Assembly: GCA_028279375.1 (NCBI GenBank) | Contig: JANQNW010000015.1 | Coordinates: forward strand, 124,001-188,000 | DNA: 64,000 nucleotides | Direction: 5' to 3' | Source: Phycisphaerales bacterium | GTDB lineage: Bacteria; Planctomycetota; Phycisphaerae; Phycisphaerales; UBA1924 | Part shown: piece by piece, positions 56,127 through 64,000 of the stretch | How positions within the stretch are numbered: position 1 is the stretch's first letter | Layout of the letters: each line of letters starts with the position of its first letter | Notes under the pieces: generated by a model | The model's database searches: none | Told to the model about the DNA's origin: nothing | What the model saw: only the letters and a program-made list of their open reading frames with translations | Position numbers and translations under genes: made by a program

Positions 56127-57107
56127 ATGGTGCTCGGGCGCGGCATGGCACTGCTCGTGGTATTGGCGTCGTCACTGACGACCTGGGGTTGTCACGCGCC
56201 CCCGGTCATCGTTGACTCGCGCGACTCGAGCGACGCGATCGAACGCCGACTGCTCGAAGAGGCAATATGGGGCCTGCCGGAGAAGACGCCCTCCGACGCG
56301 ACCGGCGCTCGTGCGGCGGTGATGGAGTGCACCGTCGAGTTCATCACGATGAAGCAGGTGACGCCCTCAGCGCGTCAGGCGATGCTTGGAGGCGCATTTA
56401 CACCGCTGACGGCGATCGTCGAACTCTCCGGCGTGTTCCGGCGGCGCGTGACGTATCCATCTGAGACGCAGCTCGAGCTGGCGCTGCGCGTATACGACGC
56501 GCTCGTTGCGCGGCTGCTGGCGAGAGGATACGACGTCATCGAGGCTGACCGTGTCGTCGCGAGTCGTACGCTTCGGAACCTTGACGGAAGCGCAGTGGAT
56601 TTCTCATCGCTCGTGTATCATCTGAACATGATCGGTGGAGACACAGGCCGGATCGGCGAGTTCCGAGCGGTGCCGGCGCATCCACTGCCGGCGCTGCATG
56701 ACGAAGAGGACGACACGCTGGAGTTCGCCGAGCGCGCCCTGCTCGCGGAGTTCGACGCGGATCTCGTGATTCGATTGCGCCTGCGCGTCGGTCTCTACAA
56801 GGGGCGTGTGTCGATCGAGCAGGGATCGTCGATTCACATCGCGTGCGGGAGTGAAGATCCACCAGTCGAAAGCGTGCGCTCGGTGGTGTCGGAGGCGTTC
56901 GTAGGGGGCCATGACGATCTGATGCCGGTGGCGGGCGAGCGCTATTCGGTGGACTGGGAGTTGTTCATGGCGGAGGCGATTCCGCTGAGCGCGGCCTACG
57001 TACGGGCGGGGCTGGGCGTCGCGCTGGGGGCTGGCGCCGACGCCCCGATCTCGGGATCTGGCTCGGCGGGACGCGGAGGGGTCGCCGCCATGACGCCGGG
57101 CGACTGA
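56127..57107 (+). CDS. Lipoprotein of unknown function
   Basis: A 326-residue protein from ATG 56127. The signal peptide is GMALLVVLASSLTTWGCHAP. The central part contains a possible penicillin-binding-protein-activator or CsgG-like pattern (YDALVARLLARGYDVIEADRVV, EFDADLVIRLRLRVGLYKGRVSIEQG), i.e. alternating strands and helices as in outer-membrane secretion lipoproteins, but I cannot confirm it. The C-terminus is Gly/Ala-rich. 99 nt from the previous lipoprotein; same strand. Confidence 0.75.
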   Translation: MVLGRGMALLVVLASSLTTWGCHAPPVIVDSRDSSDAIERRLLEEAIWGLPEKTPSDATGARAAVMECTVEFITMKQVTPSARQAMLGGAFTPLTAIVELSGVFRRRVTYPSETQLELALRVYDALVARLLARGYDVIEADRVVASRTLRNLDGSAVDFSSLVYHLNMIGGDTGRIGEFRAVPAHPLPALHDEEDDTLEFAERALLAEFDADLVIRLRLRVGLYKGRVSIEQGSSIHIACGSEDPPVESVRSVVSEAFVGGHDDLMPVAGERYSVDWELFMAEAIPLSAAYVRAGLGVALGAGADAPISGSGSAGRGGVAAMTPGD

Positions 57108-57194
57108 TCCGTCGCAATCGGCCTTGGCGATGGAGTTCTGGGACTCTCAGAGCCTCGCGAGGGGATGGAATAATCTGAAGCCAGGCGGCGTCCG

Positions 57195-57608
57195 ATGGGT
57201 AGAATGAGAACAATGCTCCGGCACACCATGAAAGGCTGGTTGCTCGCGCTGGTCGCGAGCGCTCAGATCCTGGCGCCCGGCGCGCTTGCGGGACTGCGTC
57301 CTGCGTGCGTCATGGGTGGCGGCTCATGCTGTGTCGAGATTGAGGCGCCGGAGTCGACCGAGGCGGTCATGTCGTGCTGCAGCCTTGAGGTAGCGGACGA
57401 GCCGACACCGGACGAGCCGCAGGACGAGCGGCGCGACGACTGTCGCTGCCTGATGACCTGCTGCACGATGGTGCGTGCTGCCGTTGTCGCTGATGGCGAC
57501 GTGTGGGACGTGATGGAGTTTGGCGTCGAGGCGGAGTGGATCGCCCGCGCCCAGACGCTCACGCCTCGTGATGTGCAGCTCTCGCTGCTGCGTCCGCCGA
57601 GGGCCTGA
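57195..57608 (+). CDS. Cys-rich small secreted protein heading an export operon
   Basis: A 137-residue protein with an N-terminal signal peptide (KGWLLALVASAQILAPGALAG) and clustered cysteines: GSCCVE, MSCCSLE, DDCRCLMTCC (ten cysteines in about 55 residues). The last 40 residues are not Cys-rich. The start is the first of several ATGs (57195). Cys pairs suggest metal binding or disulphide-stabilised structure. It precedes the HlyD/ABC/FtsX genes by 76 nt, so it may be a substrate or sensor, but I cannot show this. Confidence 0.7.
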   Translation: MGRMRTMLRHTMKGWLLALVASAQILAPGALAGLRPACVMGGGSCCVEIEAPESTEAVMSCCSLEVADEPTPDEPQDERRDDCRCLMTCCTMVRAAVVADGDVWDVMEFGVEAEWIARAQTLTPRDVQLSLLRPPRA

Positions 57609-57684
57609 AGTTCAACGACAGGGATGATGCGCGCTGCCCGAGATGCAGTGCGCTCACTGCGACTGAACTCCAGGAGAATCGGAC

Positions 57685-59268
57685 ATGTATTCGGTACAGA
57701 AGGCTGCTGATGCGCTGCGCGCGTCGGCGGAGGCCGGACGCTGGCGGCGCCTGAGCCACATCGCGGTTCCTGTGATGGTCTTGCTCGCCATCGGAACGCT
57801 GGTGTTGATCAACGCGGGCGCGGCGCTGACGCGGGCGACGCCCGTGGATGTCGCGGCGGTCGTCTTCGATCGCGGCGCGCCAGCGCTGGTTGCGCCGGCG
57901 GCGGATCGACATTCGGGATCGCGCAGCGGCGCGACGGTGACGGCGCCGGGTTGGCTCGAGGCGGATCCGTTCTTCGTCGCGTGCGCGGCGCTGGCGGACG
58001 GTGTCGTGAGCGAGATGCTCGTGCTCGAGGGCGACTACGTCGAGCAGGGACAGATCGTCGCCCGTCTGGTCGCTGAAGACGCGGAGCTGGAGCTCGTGCG
58101 TGAGCAGGCGCATCTCGCTCGGGCGGAGGCGGAGATCCTGATGGCGAAGGCGGAGCTCACGGCCGCGCAAGCCGACTGGGATCATCCGGTTGAGCGAGAT
58201 CGGGCGGTCGAGTCCTCGCGCGCGGCGCTTGCGGAGACGAACGCGATGCTCGCCCAGCTCCCCTCGCACATCGCCCAGGAGCAGGCGATGCTCGTGCGAT
58301 TCGAGGAAGAGCTCGAGCGCAGTGAGGATGCGCACGGCTTCGGCGCCTCTTCAGAAATCGAACTCATCATCCTGCGCCAGCAGGTCGCGGCGCAGTCGGC
58401 GTCGCTGGACGCGCGCCTGAAGGAGCAGCAGGTTCTCGAAGCGAAGCGCGATCAGCTGGCCTCCGAGCTGAAGGCGGCCGAGCGCAATGCGGAGTTGCGG
58501 ATCGAGGAACGCCGGGCGCTGAATGCGGCGATCGCAATGGTGGCGCAGCGTGAGGCGAACGCGGCGTACGAGCGCGCCAAGGTCGCGGAGGCGCAGCTGC
58601 GTGTGGATCGCATGACGATTCACGCGCCCATCAGCGGCTACGTGCAGCGCAGGCTCAAGGCGCCGGGCGACAAGGTGATGATGGACATGGACTCCGAGCA
58701 CTCGGCTCATATCATCCACCTGTACGACCCGTCGATGATCCAGGTGCGCGTCGATGTGCCGCTCGCCGACGCCGCCCAGATCTCGATTGGACAGGCGTGC
58801 GAAGTCGTCGTCGATGTGCTTCCGGATGAGACATTCCGCGGCGAGGTGACGCGCATCACGCACGAGGCGGACCTGCAGAAGAACACTTTGCAGGTGAAAG
58901 TTCGCGTCATCGATCCGTCGCCGATGCTCAGGCCTGAGATGCTGACGCGCGTGAGGTTTCTTGGCGCGCGATCGAGTGCGTCGGCCGCGGAGACGCCGAT
59001 TGACACAATCGCTGTCGCGCGTGTGCTGGCCCCGACGGACTCACTACGAGATGAGCGCAACGGCGTCGCCCATGTATGGGTGGTGCGCTCGCGACGAGGC
59101 GATGTCGGCGCAGCGCAGTCGGTCGCTGTCGAAATCGGCCAGGTCGAAGACGGCTGGGCACAGGTCGAGGGCGCGCTTCGTCCGGGCGACCTGGTCGTGA
59201 CGAGCGCAGTGGATCTGGATTCCGGCCAGCGCGTGCGCATGCGGCCGCAGGGGGGAGGGGCGTCATGA
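57685..59268 (+). CDS. HlyD-type membrane fusion/adaptor protein
   Basis: A 527-residue periplasmic adaptor. One N-terminal transmembrane helix (about 26-48, SHIAVPVMVLLAIGTLVLINAG), then a biotinyl/lipoyl half-domain (VVSEMLVLEGDYVEQGQIVARL), a long alpha-helical hairpin (residues about 145-330), the second half (MTIHAPISGYVQRRLKAPGDKV) and a beta-barrel/membrane-proximal domain (GQACEVVVDVLPDETFRGEVTRI). It resembles MacA/RND adaptors. Its stop overlaps the ATPase start (ATGA), so translation is coupled. The long hairpin suggests contact with an outer-membrane channel, not found here. Confidence 0.92.
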   Translation: MYSVQKAADALRASAEAGRWRRLSHIAVPVMVLLAIGTLVLINAGAALTRATPVDVAAVVFDRGAPALVAPAADRHSGSRSGATVTAPGWLEADPFFVACAALADGVVSEMLVLEGDYVEQGQIVARLVAEDAELELVREQAHLARAEAEILMAKAELTAAQADWDHPVERDRAVESSRAALAETNAMLAQLPSHIAQEQAMLVRFEEELERSEDAHGFGASSEIELIILRQQVAAQSASLDARLKEQQVLEAKRDQLASELKAAERNAELRIEERRALNAAIAMVAQREANAAYERAKVAEAQLRVDRMTIHAPISGYVQRRLKAPGDKVMMDMDSEHSAHIIHLYDPSMIQVRVDVPLADAAQISIGQACEVVVDVLPDETFRGEVTRITHEADLQKNTLQVKVRVIDPSPMLRPEMLTRVRFLGARSSASAAETPIDTIAVARVLAPTDSLRDERNGVAHVWVVRSRRGDVGAAQSVAVEIGQVEDGWAQVEGALRPGDLVVTSAVDLDSGQRVRMRPQGGGAS

Positions 59269-59987
59269 CGCTCATCGAATGCCGCGGACTGACGCGCGAG
59301 TATCGCAAGGGTGAGAGCGTGATTCGCCCGCTCGACGGCATGGACCTCGATGTGCCGGCGGGGGATTTCCTCGCGCTGATGGGGCCGAGCGGCGCCGGCA
59401 AGACAACGCTGCTGAATCTCATTGCGGGCATCGACTCACCGACCAGCGGCTCACTTGTGGTGGACGGTGTGAACATCGTCGATCTCGGCGCTCGCAAGCT
59501 CGCGGATTGGCGCTCGAAGCACATCGGCTATGTGTTCCAGCTCTACAACCTCGTGCCGGTGCTGACGGCGTACGAGAATGTCGAACTGCCGCTCCTGCTG
59601 CATCGAATCAGCAGAGCGGAGCGCCGCAGACGCGTCGAGGAAGCGCTCAATGTCGTCGGAATCAGTGATCGGCGCACGCACTTCCCGCGCCAGCTCTCGG
59701 GCGGCCAGGAGCAGCGCGTGGCGATCGCCCGCGCGATCGTGACGGATCCGACAATCCTCGTCTGCGATGAGCCCACGGGTGATCTGGATAGCATCGCCGC
59801 CGAGGCGGTCATGGCGCTGCTGAAGCGTCTCAATGAGGATCTCGGCAAGACCATCATCATGGTGACGCACGATCCGAAGGCCGCAGCGCATGCCAGGCGA
59901 ACGCTGCACCTGACGAAGGGCCGGATCGGCGGCACGCGCACTGAGGAAGTTGATGTCGAGACGAACGTTGGAGAGACGGCGTCATGA
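59265..59987 (+). CDS. ABC transporter ATPase (LolD/MacB type)
   Basis: A 240-residue nucleotide-binding protein: Walker A GPSGAGKTT at 40-48, Q-loop FQLYNLVP, signature LSGGQ at 144-148, Walker B ILVCDEP at 164-170 followed by TGDLD, and H-loop MVTHD. The D-loop and lengths match LolD/MacB/FtsE ATPases. It overlaps the HlyD gene upstream and the first permease gene downstream by 4 nt each. With both permeases it should form a MacB-like mechanotransmission or lipoprotein-type exporter. Confidence 0.97.
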   Translation: MTLIECRGLTREYRKGESVIRPLDGMDLDVPAGDFLALMGPSGAGKTTLLNLIAGIDSPTSGSLVVDGVNIVDLGARKLADWRSKHIGYVFQLYNLVPVLTAYENVELPLLLHRISRAERRRRVEEALNVVGISDRRTHFPRQLSGGQEQRVAIARAIVTDPTILVCDEPTGDLDSIAAEAVMALLKRLNEDLGKTIIMVTHDPKAAAHARRTLHLTKGRIGGTRTEEVDVETNVGETAS

Positions 59988-61135
59988 GTTTCCTCAGATT
60001 CAGCCCGTACGTCTTCAAGCAGGCCTGGCGCCACCGCGTGCGCACACTCCTGACCGCCGGTGGAATCGCGATTGCGATGTTCCTCTTCACGGCTGTGCAG
60101 GCGATGCAGCATGGCGTGGCGCAAGCGACCCGTGAAACGGCAGAGGACACGACACTCGTTGTCTATCGCAAGGACAGATTCTGCCCGGCGACGAGTGAGT
60201 TGCCTCAGGATTATCAGCGGAAGATCGAGCGGATCGCGGGTGTGACGAGCGCCGCGCCGATGAAGGTCGTCGTCTCGAACTGCCGCACGAGTCTCGATGT
60301 CGTGACATTCCGCGGCGTTGAGAAGGATCAGTTCCTGGCGATGCGCGAAGGCAAGATCGAGATCATCGCGGGCACGACGAATGAATGGAAGCGACGCACT
60401 GATGCGTCCCTGCTCGGAGAGGCGCTGGCGAAGCGGCGCGGACTGTCACCGGGCATGACCTTCGACGCGGCCGGCATCACGTCATACGTCGCAGGAATCA
60501 TCCGCAGTGACGATCCGCAGGATCAGAACGTGGCGTACACGGCATTGGAGTTCGTGCAGCTCGCCGGTCGCGATCAGCTTGGTGTCGTGACGCAGTTTCT
60601 CGTGAAGGTGGACGCGCCTGAGTTGCTTGAGCCGGTCGCGGCGGAGATCGACGACCTGTTCCTCACGGCGCAGGAGCCGACGACGACTTTCACGGAGAAG
60701 GCGTTCGCAAGCCGCATCGCGGACGACGTCATCGAACTCGTGGCGTTCGCTCGCTGGCTTGGCGTCGGCTGTCTGATCGCCGTCCTGGCGCTCATCGGCA
60801 ATGCGATCTTCCTGAGCGTGCAGAGCCGAATCGCCGAGCAGGCGGTGTTACAGACTCTGGGGTTCGGACGTGGGCTCGTGGCGCGGTTGATCATGGCGGA
60901 GGGCGCGATGATCGCGCTCTTCGGCGGCGCCGTCGGCGCGGCGCTTGCCGTCGGCGTCGTGAGAGTCGGGAGCTTTGCGCTGTCGGTCGAAGGCGTGTCG
61001 ATTCCGATCGAGGCCGGACCGGGATTGCTGCTGACTGGGATCGGTGTATGCGTGGCGTTGGGCGTCGTCGCGGGACTCGCGCCGGCGATCATGGCGGCGC
61101 GACAGGAGATCACGGCGTGTTTCCGCGCCGTGTGA
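59984..61135 (+). CDS. FtsX-like ABC permease 1
   Basis: A 383-residue membrane protein with the FtsX/MacB layout: N-terminal helix (TLLTAGGIAIAMFLF), a periplasmic domain of about 220 residues, then three helices (ARWLGVGCLIAVLALIGNAIFLSV, MIALFGGAVGAALAVGVV, LLLTGIGVCVALGVVAGLAP). The conserved loop SRIAEQAVLQTLGFGRGLVARLI after the second helix contacts the ATPase. A cysteine pair-like feature (FCPATSE, SNCRTS) occurs in the periplasmic part. Starts in an ATGA overlap with the ATPase gene. Confidence 0.93.
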   Translation: MSFLRFSPYVFKQAWRHRVRTLLTAGGIAIAMFLFTAVQAMQHGVAQATRETAEDTTLVVYRKDRFCPATSELPQDYQRKIERIAGVTSAAPMKVVVSNCRTSLDVVTFRGVEKDQFLAMREGKIEIIAGTTNEWKRRTDASLLGEALAKRRGLSPGMTFDAAGITSYVAGIIRSDDPQDQNVAYTALEFVQLAGRDQLGVVTQFLVKVDAPELLEPVAAEIDDLFLTAQEPTTTFTEKAFASRIADDVIELVAFARWLGVGCLIAVLALIGNAIFLSVQSRIAEQAVLQTLGFGRGLVARLIMAEGAMIALFGGAVGAALAVGVVRVGSFALSVEGVSIPIEAGPGLLLTGIGVCVALGVVAGLAPAIMAARQEITACFRAV

Positions 61136-61143
61136 GGAACGAA

Positions 61144-62322
61144 ATGATGTTGCGACAGCTTCCATTTGAATACGCCTATCGCAACCTCGGGCGCAGTCGC
61201 GTGCGACTCGTGACGAGCCTTGTGGGTTCGGCGTTGGTGGTGCTGCTCGTGCTGGCGAGCGCGGGATTTGTTCGCGGCATGCAGCGCACGCTCACGCAGG
61301 GCGCCACGCTCCATGAAAACGTCATTCTGCTCGGCGCCGGCAGCGAGGAGGCGCTGGAGCGCTCGCAGATCGACGCAAGCGTCGAGACAATAGCCGCGGC
61401 GAGCATCGGCGGGCTCAAGCAAGCCGCGAACGTGATCTACGCCTCGCCGGAGATCCATATGGCCCTTCCGGTGCGCTCGGCGCGAGGCGATGAGCGCGAG
61501 CTCAACGCCGTGCTGCGCGGCGTGCGCCCGGTGGCGTTTCTCGTGCATTCAGCCGTCGAGATCGTCGAAGGCCGCGCACCGGAAGCAGGACAGGACGAGA
61601 TCATGGTCGGCTCGCTCGCTGCAACGCGTCTGGGCGTCCATGATGCGCGCGTTGCGATCGGACAGACCCTGCACTTCGACAATCGAGACTGGCGCATCGT
61701 CGGTCGATTCAGCGCGCCCAATACGGTGATGGATGCGGAGATCTGGCTGCCGCTCATTGATCTGCAGGTCGCGACGAAGCGCGAGGCGTCACTCTCGTGT
61801 GTGACCGTCACGCTCGATAAGGCTTCGTATGCCGATGTCGATCTCTTCGCCAGAAGTCGCCTGGATCTTGAGATCGTGGCGATTCCTGAGCGCGAGTACT
61901 ACAGCTCGATCGCCGCGTTCTACAGACCGATCCGGATCATGATCCTCGTGACGGCGGCGCTGATCGCGATGGGGGGTCTTCTCGGCGGACTCAACACCGT
62001 CTACGCCGCGTTCGCGGCGCGCGTGCGCGAGGTCGGCATGCTCCAGTCACTGGGATTCACGCGACTGGCGATCGTGCTGAACCTGAGCGAGGAGTCGCTC
62101 TTCGCCGCGGCCTGCGGCACGCTGCTGGGCCTCGGAATCGGCTCGCTCGTGCTCGATGACATCGCCATTCGTTTTTCGATGGGCGCCTTCGCGCTCACGC
62201 TCGATGCGCCCGTGATGCTCGCGGGCGCCGTGGGCGGACTGCTGGTGGGGCTGGTCGGCGCTGTGCCGCCTGCGATTCGATGCCTGCGCCTGCCGATTCC
62301 GCAAGCGCTCAAATCATTCTGA
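61144..62322 (+). CDS. FtsX-like ABC permease 2
   Basis: A 392-residue permease with the same topology as permease 1: N-terminal helix (LVTSLVGSALVVLLVLASAGF), periplasmic domain, then three helices, with AARVREVGMLQSLGFTRLAIVLNLSEESL as the ATPase-contacting loop. ATG 61144 has GAGG upstream. Two permeases with one ATPase suggest a heterodimeric transporter, which is LolCDE-like in form. It lies 8 nt after permease 1. Followed closely by a lipoprotein gene. Confidence 0.93.
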   Translation: MMLRQLPFEYAYRNLGRSRVRLVTSLVGSALVVLLVLASAGFVRGMQRTLTQGATLHENVILLGAGSEEALERSQIDASVETIAAASIGGLKQAANVIYASPEIHMALPVRSARGDERELNAVLRGVRPVAFLVHSAVEIVEGRAPEAGQDEIMVGSLAATRLGVHDARVAIGQTLHFDNRDWRIVGRFSAPNTVMDAEIWLPLIDLQVATKREASLSCVTVTLDKASYADVDLFARSRLDLEIVAIPEREYYSSIAAFYRPIRIMILVTAALIAMGGLLGGLNTVYAAFAARVREVGMLQSLGFTRLAIVLNLSEESLFAAACGTLLGLGIGSLVLDDIAIRFSMGAFALTLDAPVMLAGAVGGLLVGLVGAVPPAIRCLRLPIPQALKSF

Positions 62323-62352
62323 ATAGAACGACGCTCCATAGAGAGACTCACG

Positions 62353-62868
62353 ATGAAGAAGTTGATCGGATTGATATTGGCGACGGTCGCGCTGGCGCTC
62401 GCCGGTTGCGACAGCGGTGAATCAACCCGCGCCGGCGAACCCGCGCAGGCGACATGGCTCCTCACCTCCATGCCGGAGGGCGTCGAAGGAGTCGCCGCCG
62501 TCAAGAGCCGCGCTGCTGAGGGCGACCAAGTCGTCGTCCTCGGCGTCATCGGCGGCATCATGGAGCCCGTGAGCGCCGAGAGCCCCGTCTTTGTCATAGT
62601 GGACACCGAGCTTCCCAGCTGCGCGGACAAGCCGGCGGACCACTGCCCCACGCCATGGGACTACTGCTGCGAAACACGCGAGTCGCTGACCGCCAACAAT
62701 GCGACCGTGCTGATGGTTGACGAGAGCGGCAGCGCGCTGCAGGTCAACCTCGGCGATCACGGCGTCGTCCCCCTCGCAGAAGTCGTTGTCGTCGGCGAGG
62801 TGCTCCCGCGCCCGAACGAAGGCGTGCTGACGATCAAGGCGACGAAACTCTACAAGGTGGGCTCGTGA
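62353..62868 (+). CDS. Small lipoprotein at the end of the export operon
   Basis: A 171-residue protein from ATG 62353. Signal peptide GLILATVALALAGC, then DSGESTRAGEP. The mature part is beta-rich with AEGDQVVVLGVIGGIMEPV, and has a Cys-containing stretch PSCADKPADHCPTPWDYCCE (four cysteines). The last part is an OB-like strand series (HGVVPLAEVVVVGEVLPR). I do not recognise the family. Closeness (30 nt) to permease 2 suggests it is part of the same system. Confidence 0.8.
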   Translation: MKKLIGLILATVALALAGCDSGESTRAGEPAQATWLLTSMPEGVEGVAAVKSRAAEGDQVVVLGVIGGIMEPVSAESPVFVIVDTELPSCADKPADHCPTPWDYCCETRESLTANNATVLMVDESGSALQVNLGDHGVVPLAEVVVVGEVLPRPNEGVLTIKATKLYKVGS

Positions 62869-62877
62869 GGTTTCGAC

Positions 62878-64000
62878 TTATCTGTACGTCGTCCCCGGCT
62901 CGCAGTAGCACGATGACTCCGGCTGCACATCAGCGCGCTTCCACGCTTCGGCGAGCTGCCCCGCATAGTCCTCGGCTTCGCGATCGCGACGACCCTGCGC
63001 CTTGAGCGACTGCTTCATCCCAAGGAGCGCCCACCCGTTGTGCGGATTGCGCTCCAGATCCTCGAGATAGACCTGCTCAGCTTCCGTGTAGCGCCCCTGG
63101 GCCATGAGGAGCGCGCCGAGGGCGTGACGCACAGGAACCATCCACGCCGGCGGCTCGTCGTAGACGAGCTTGTCCTCCATCTTCGCCGCCTTGCGGAGCA
63201 TCGAGTACGCCTTCTCGTACTCGCCTTCGCGATAGACGAGCTCCGCTTCGACCATAAGGCGCGCGATCGGCAGCACCGTGTTCATCTTGTTGTTGAACTG
63301 CATCCAGTCTTCGGGAATCGCCGCGGCCGCGACGTCAAACTTCGCAAGCTCGTCCCGCGCTTCATACGTCTCGCCGCGCGCCGAATGCGCGATCGAGCGG
63401 GCATAATGATGCACGGCGTTGCTCACGAGATAGTGACTGGGCGGCGCCGGCTCGGCGAGGATGTCCTCCCAGCGACCGAAACGAATCATCACGTGATACT
63501 TCGTGGGAACGATGCCCTCGCAGATCCAGCCCTGCTCGCGAATGATCCTGTCGGGCATGTCGCGCCAGAGCTGGCGCGCGGCGCGCATGGCGGTGTCGTA
63601 GCGGCATTCCATCATCGCGGTGTAAGCGAGGAAGTGGATGTTGTGGCCGTAGTAAATCCAGTAGAAGTCCTCGTCGGTGGAGTTCGCGAGCGTGGCGAGA
63701 TCAGCCGCGATGGCGCGCTCGTTGGCGTCCGACGCGTCGGCCCAGCGACCCACGACGGCATAGATGTGCGACGGCATGTGGCGCAGATGGCCTGAGCCGG
63801 GCACGCGATCCACAAGACGATCGCCGATCGGCACGGCGCGCTCCGGATTCGGACCGGACTCCATCGCATGGATGTAGAAGTGCAACGCCCCGGGATGGTC
63901 CTCGTCGATCTCGAAGACCGCTTCGAGCACCTCGACGACTTCCTCGGTGTTGCCCTTCGGCGCCTTCTCCGCAGTCCAGTAGTCCCACGGCTGCATCGTC
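62878..64000 (-). CDS. TPR-repeat protein, 5' end cut by the window edge
   Basis: The frame is open from 64000 down to the stop at 62878, so at least 373 residues belong to it; the true start is outside. It has TPR-like helices throughout (YDTAMRAARQLWRDMPDRI, YEKAYSMLRKAAKMEDKL, GRYTEAEQVYLEDLERNPHNGWALLGM). The N-terminal visible part has FEIDEDHPGALHFYIHAMESG and HLRHMPSHIYAVVGRWADAS, typical of the long TPR proteins annotated as hypothetical in marine bacteria. Function unknown. It converges with the lipoprotein gene, 9 nt apart. Confidence 0.9.
   Translation of the reverse strand, partial: TMQPWDYWTAEKAPKGNTEEVVEVLEAVFEIDEDHPGALHFYIHAMESGPNPERAVPIGDRLVDRVPGSGHLRHMPSHIYAVVGRWADASDANERAIAADLATLANSTDEDFYWIYYGHNIHFLAYTAMMECRYDTAMRAARQLWRDMPDRIIREQGWICEGIVPTKYHVMIRFGRWEDILAEPAPPSHYLVSNAVHHYARSIAHSARGETYEARDELAKFDVAAAAIPEDWMQFNNKMNTVLPIARLMVEAELVYREGEYEKAYSMLRKAAKMEDKLVYDEPPAWMVPVRHALGALLMAQGRYTEAEQVYLEDLERNPHNGWALLGMKQSLKAQGRRDREAEDYAGQLAEAWKRADVQPESSCYCEPGTTYR

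Overview
The window looks like a chromosomal segment of a planctomycete of the Phycisphaerae/Phycisphaerales type, probably uncultivated. The evidence is high GC content, many secreted proteins ending in the two-repeat 'GC-type' dockerin-like tail (aspartate-rich repeats around an LLxxWGPCP signature), a PEP-CTERM-like tail ending in four arginines, a Ser/Thr kinase fused to kinesin-light-chain-type TPRs, and many lipoproteins. This is recognition of families by eye; no database search was run.

Left part (1-20 kb): mostly single housekeeping or accessory genes. These are a truncated lipoprotein, a GIY-YIG-like protein, a membrane protein divergent from a TetR regulator, a GNAT acetyltransferase, an ICL/PEP-mutase enzyme, a VOC protein, a lipoprotein aspartic protease with two DTG motifs, a SnoaL-like protein, a HAMP-SpoIIE phosphatase followed by a TlpA-like thioredoxin, a TPR-sulfotransferase, a hotdog thioesterase, a PilZ protein, a methyltransferase, and a pckA-CPBP protease-apaG run. 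Two families of hairpin-forming intergenic repeats are scattered here; one copy lies inside a coding frame. tRNA-His follows at 20.07 kb.

Middle part (20-39 kb): eight minus-strand paralogues, each a secreted protein with exactly seven FG-GAP/integrin-alpha-like calcium-site repeats (predicted seven-bladed propeller) and, in all eight, a GC-type dockerin tail. Between them lie a PEP-CTERM-like protein, a pair of related small lipoproteins, a TIGR03032-type protein and two decayed dockerin remnants. The last two paralogues are a recent tandem duplication, and one paralogue is built of near-identical 216-bp DNA repeats. This array is the most unusual part of the window.

Right part (39.5-64 kb): a metzincin-like zinc protease, an M36 fungalysin-like protease and a choice-of-anchor-B-like protein (the last two also with dockerin-type tails), a D-amino-acid-dehydrogenase-like oxidoreductase, the kinase-TPR protein, an RRM protein, a cytochrome c lipoprotein overlapping tdk and followed by a CNT nucleoside transporter, two lipoproteins, and an export operon (Cys-rich secreted protein, HlyD adaptor, ABC ATPase, two FtsX-type permeases, lipoprotein). 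A TPR protein runs off the right edge.

Base composition suggests a strand switch: the + strand is C-rich to about 14.5 kb, G-rich from about 15.5 to 62.3 kb, and C-rich again at the end, regardless of gene direction.
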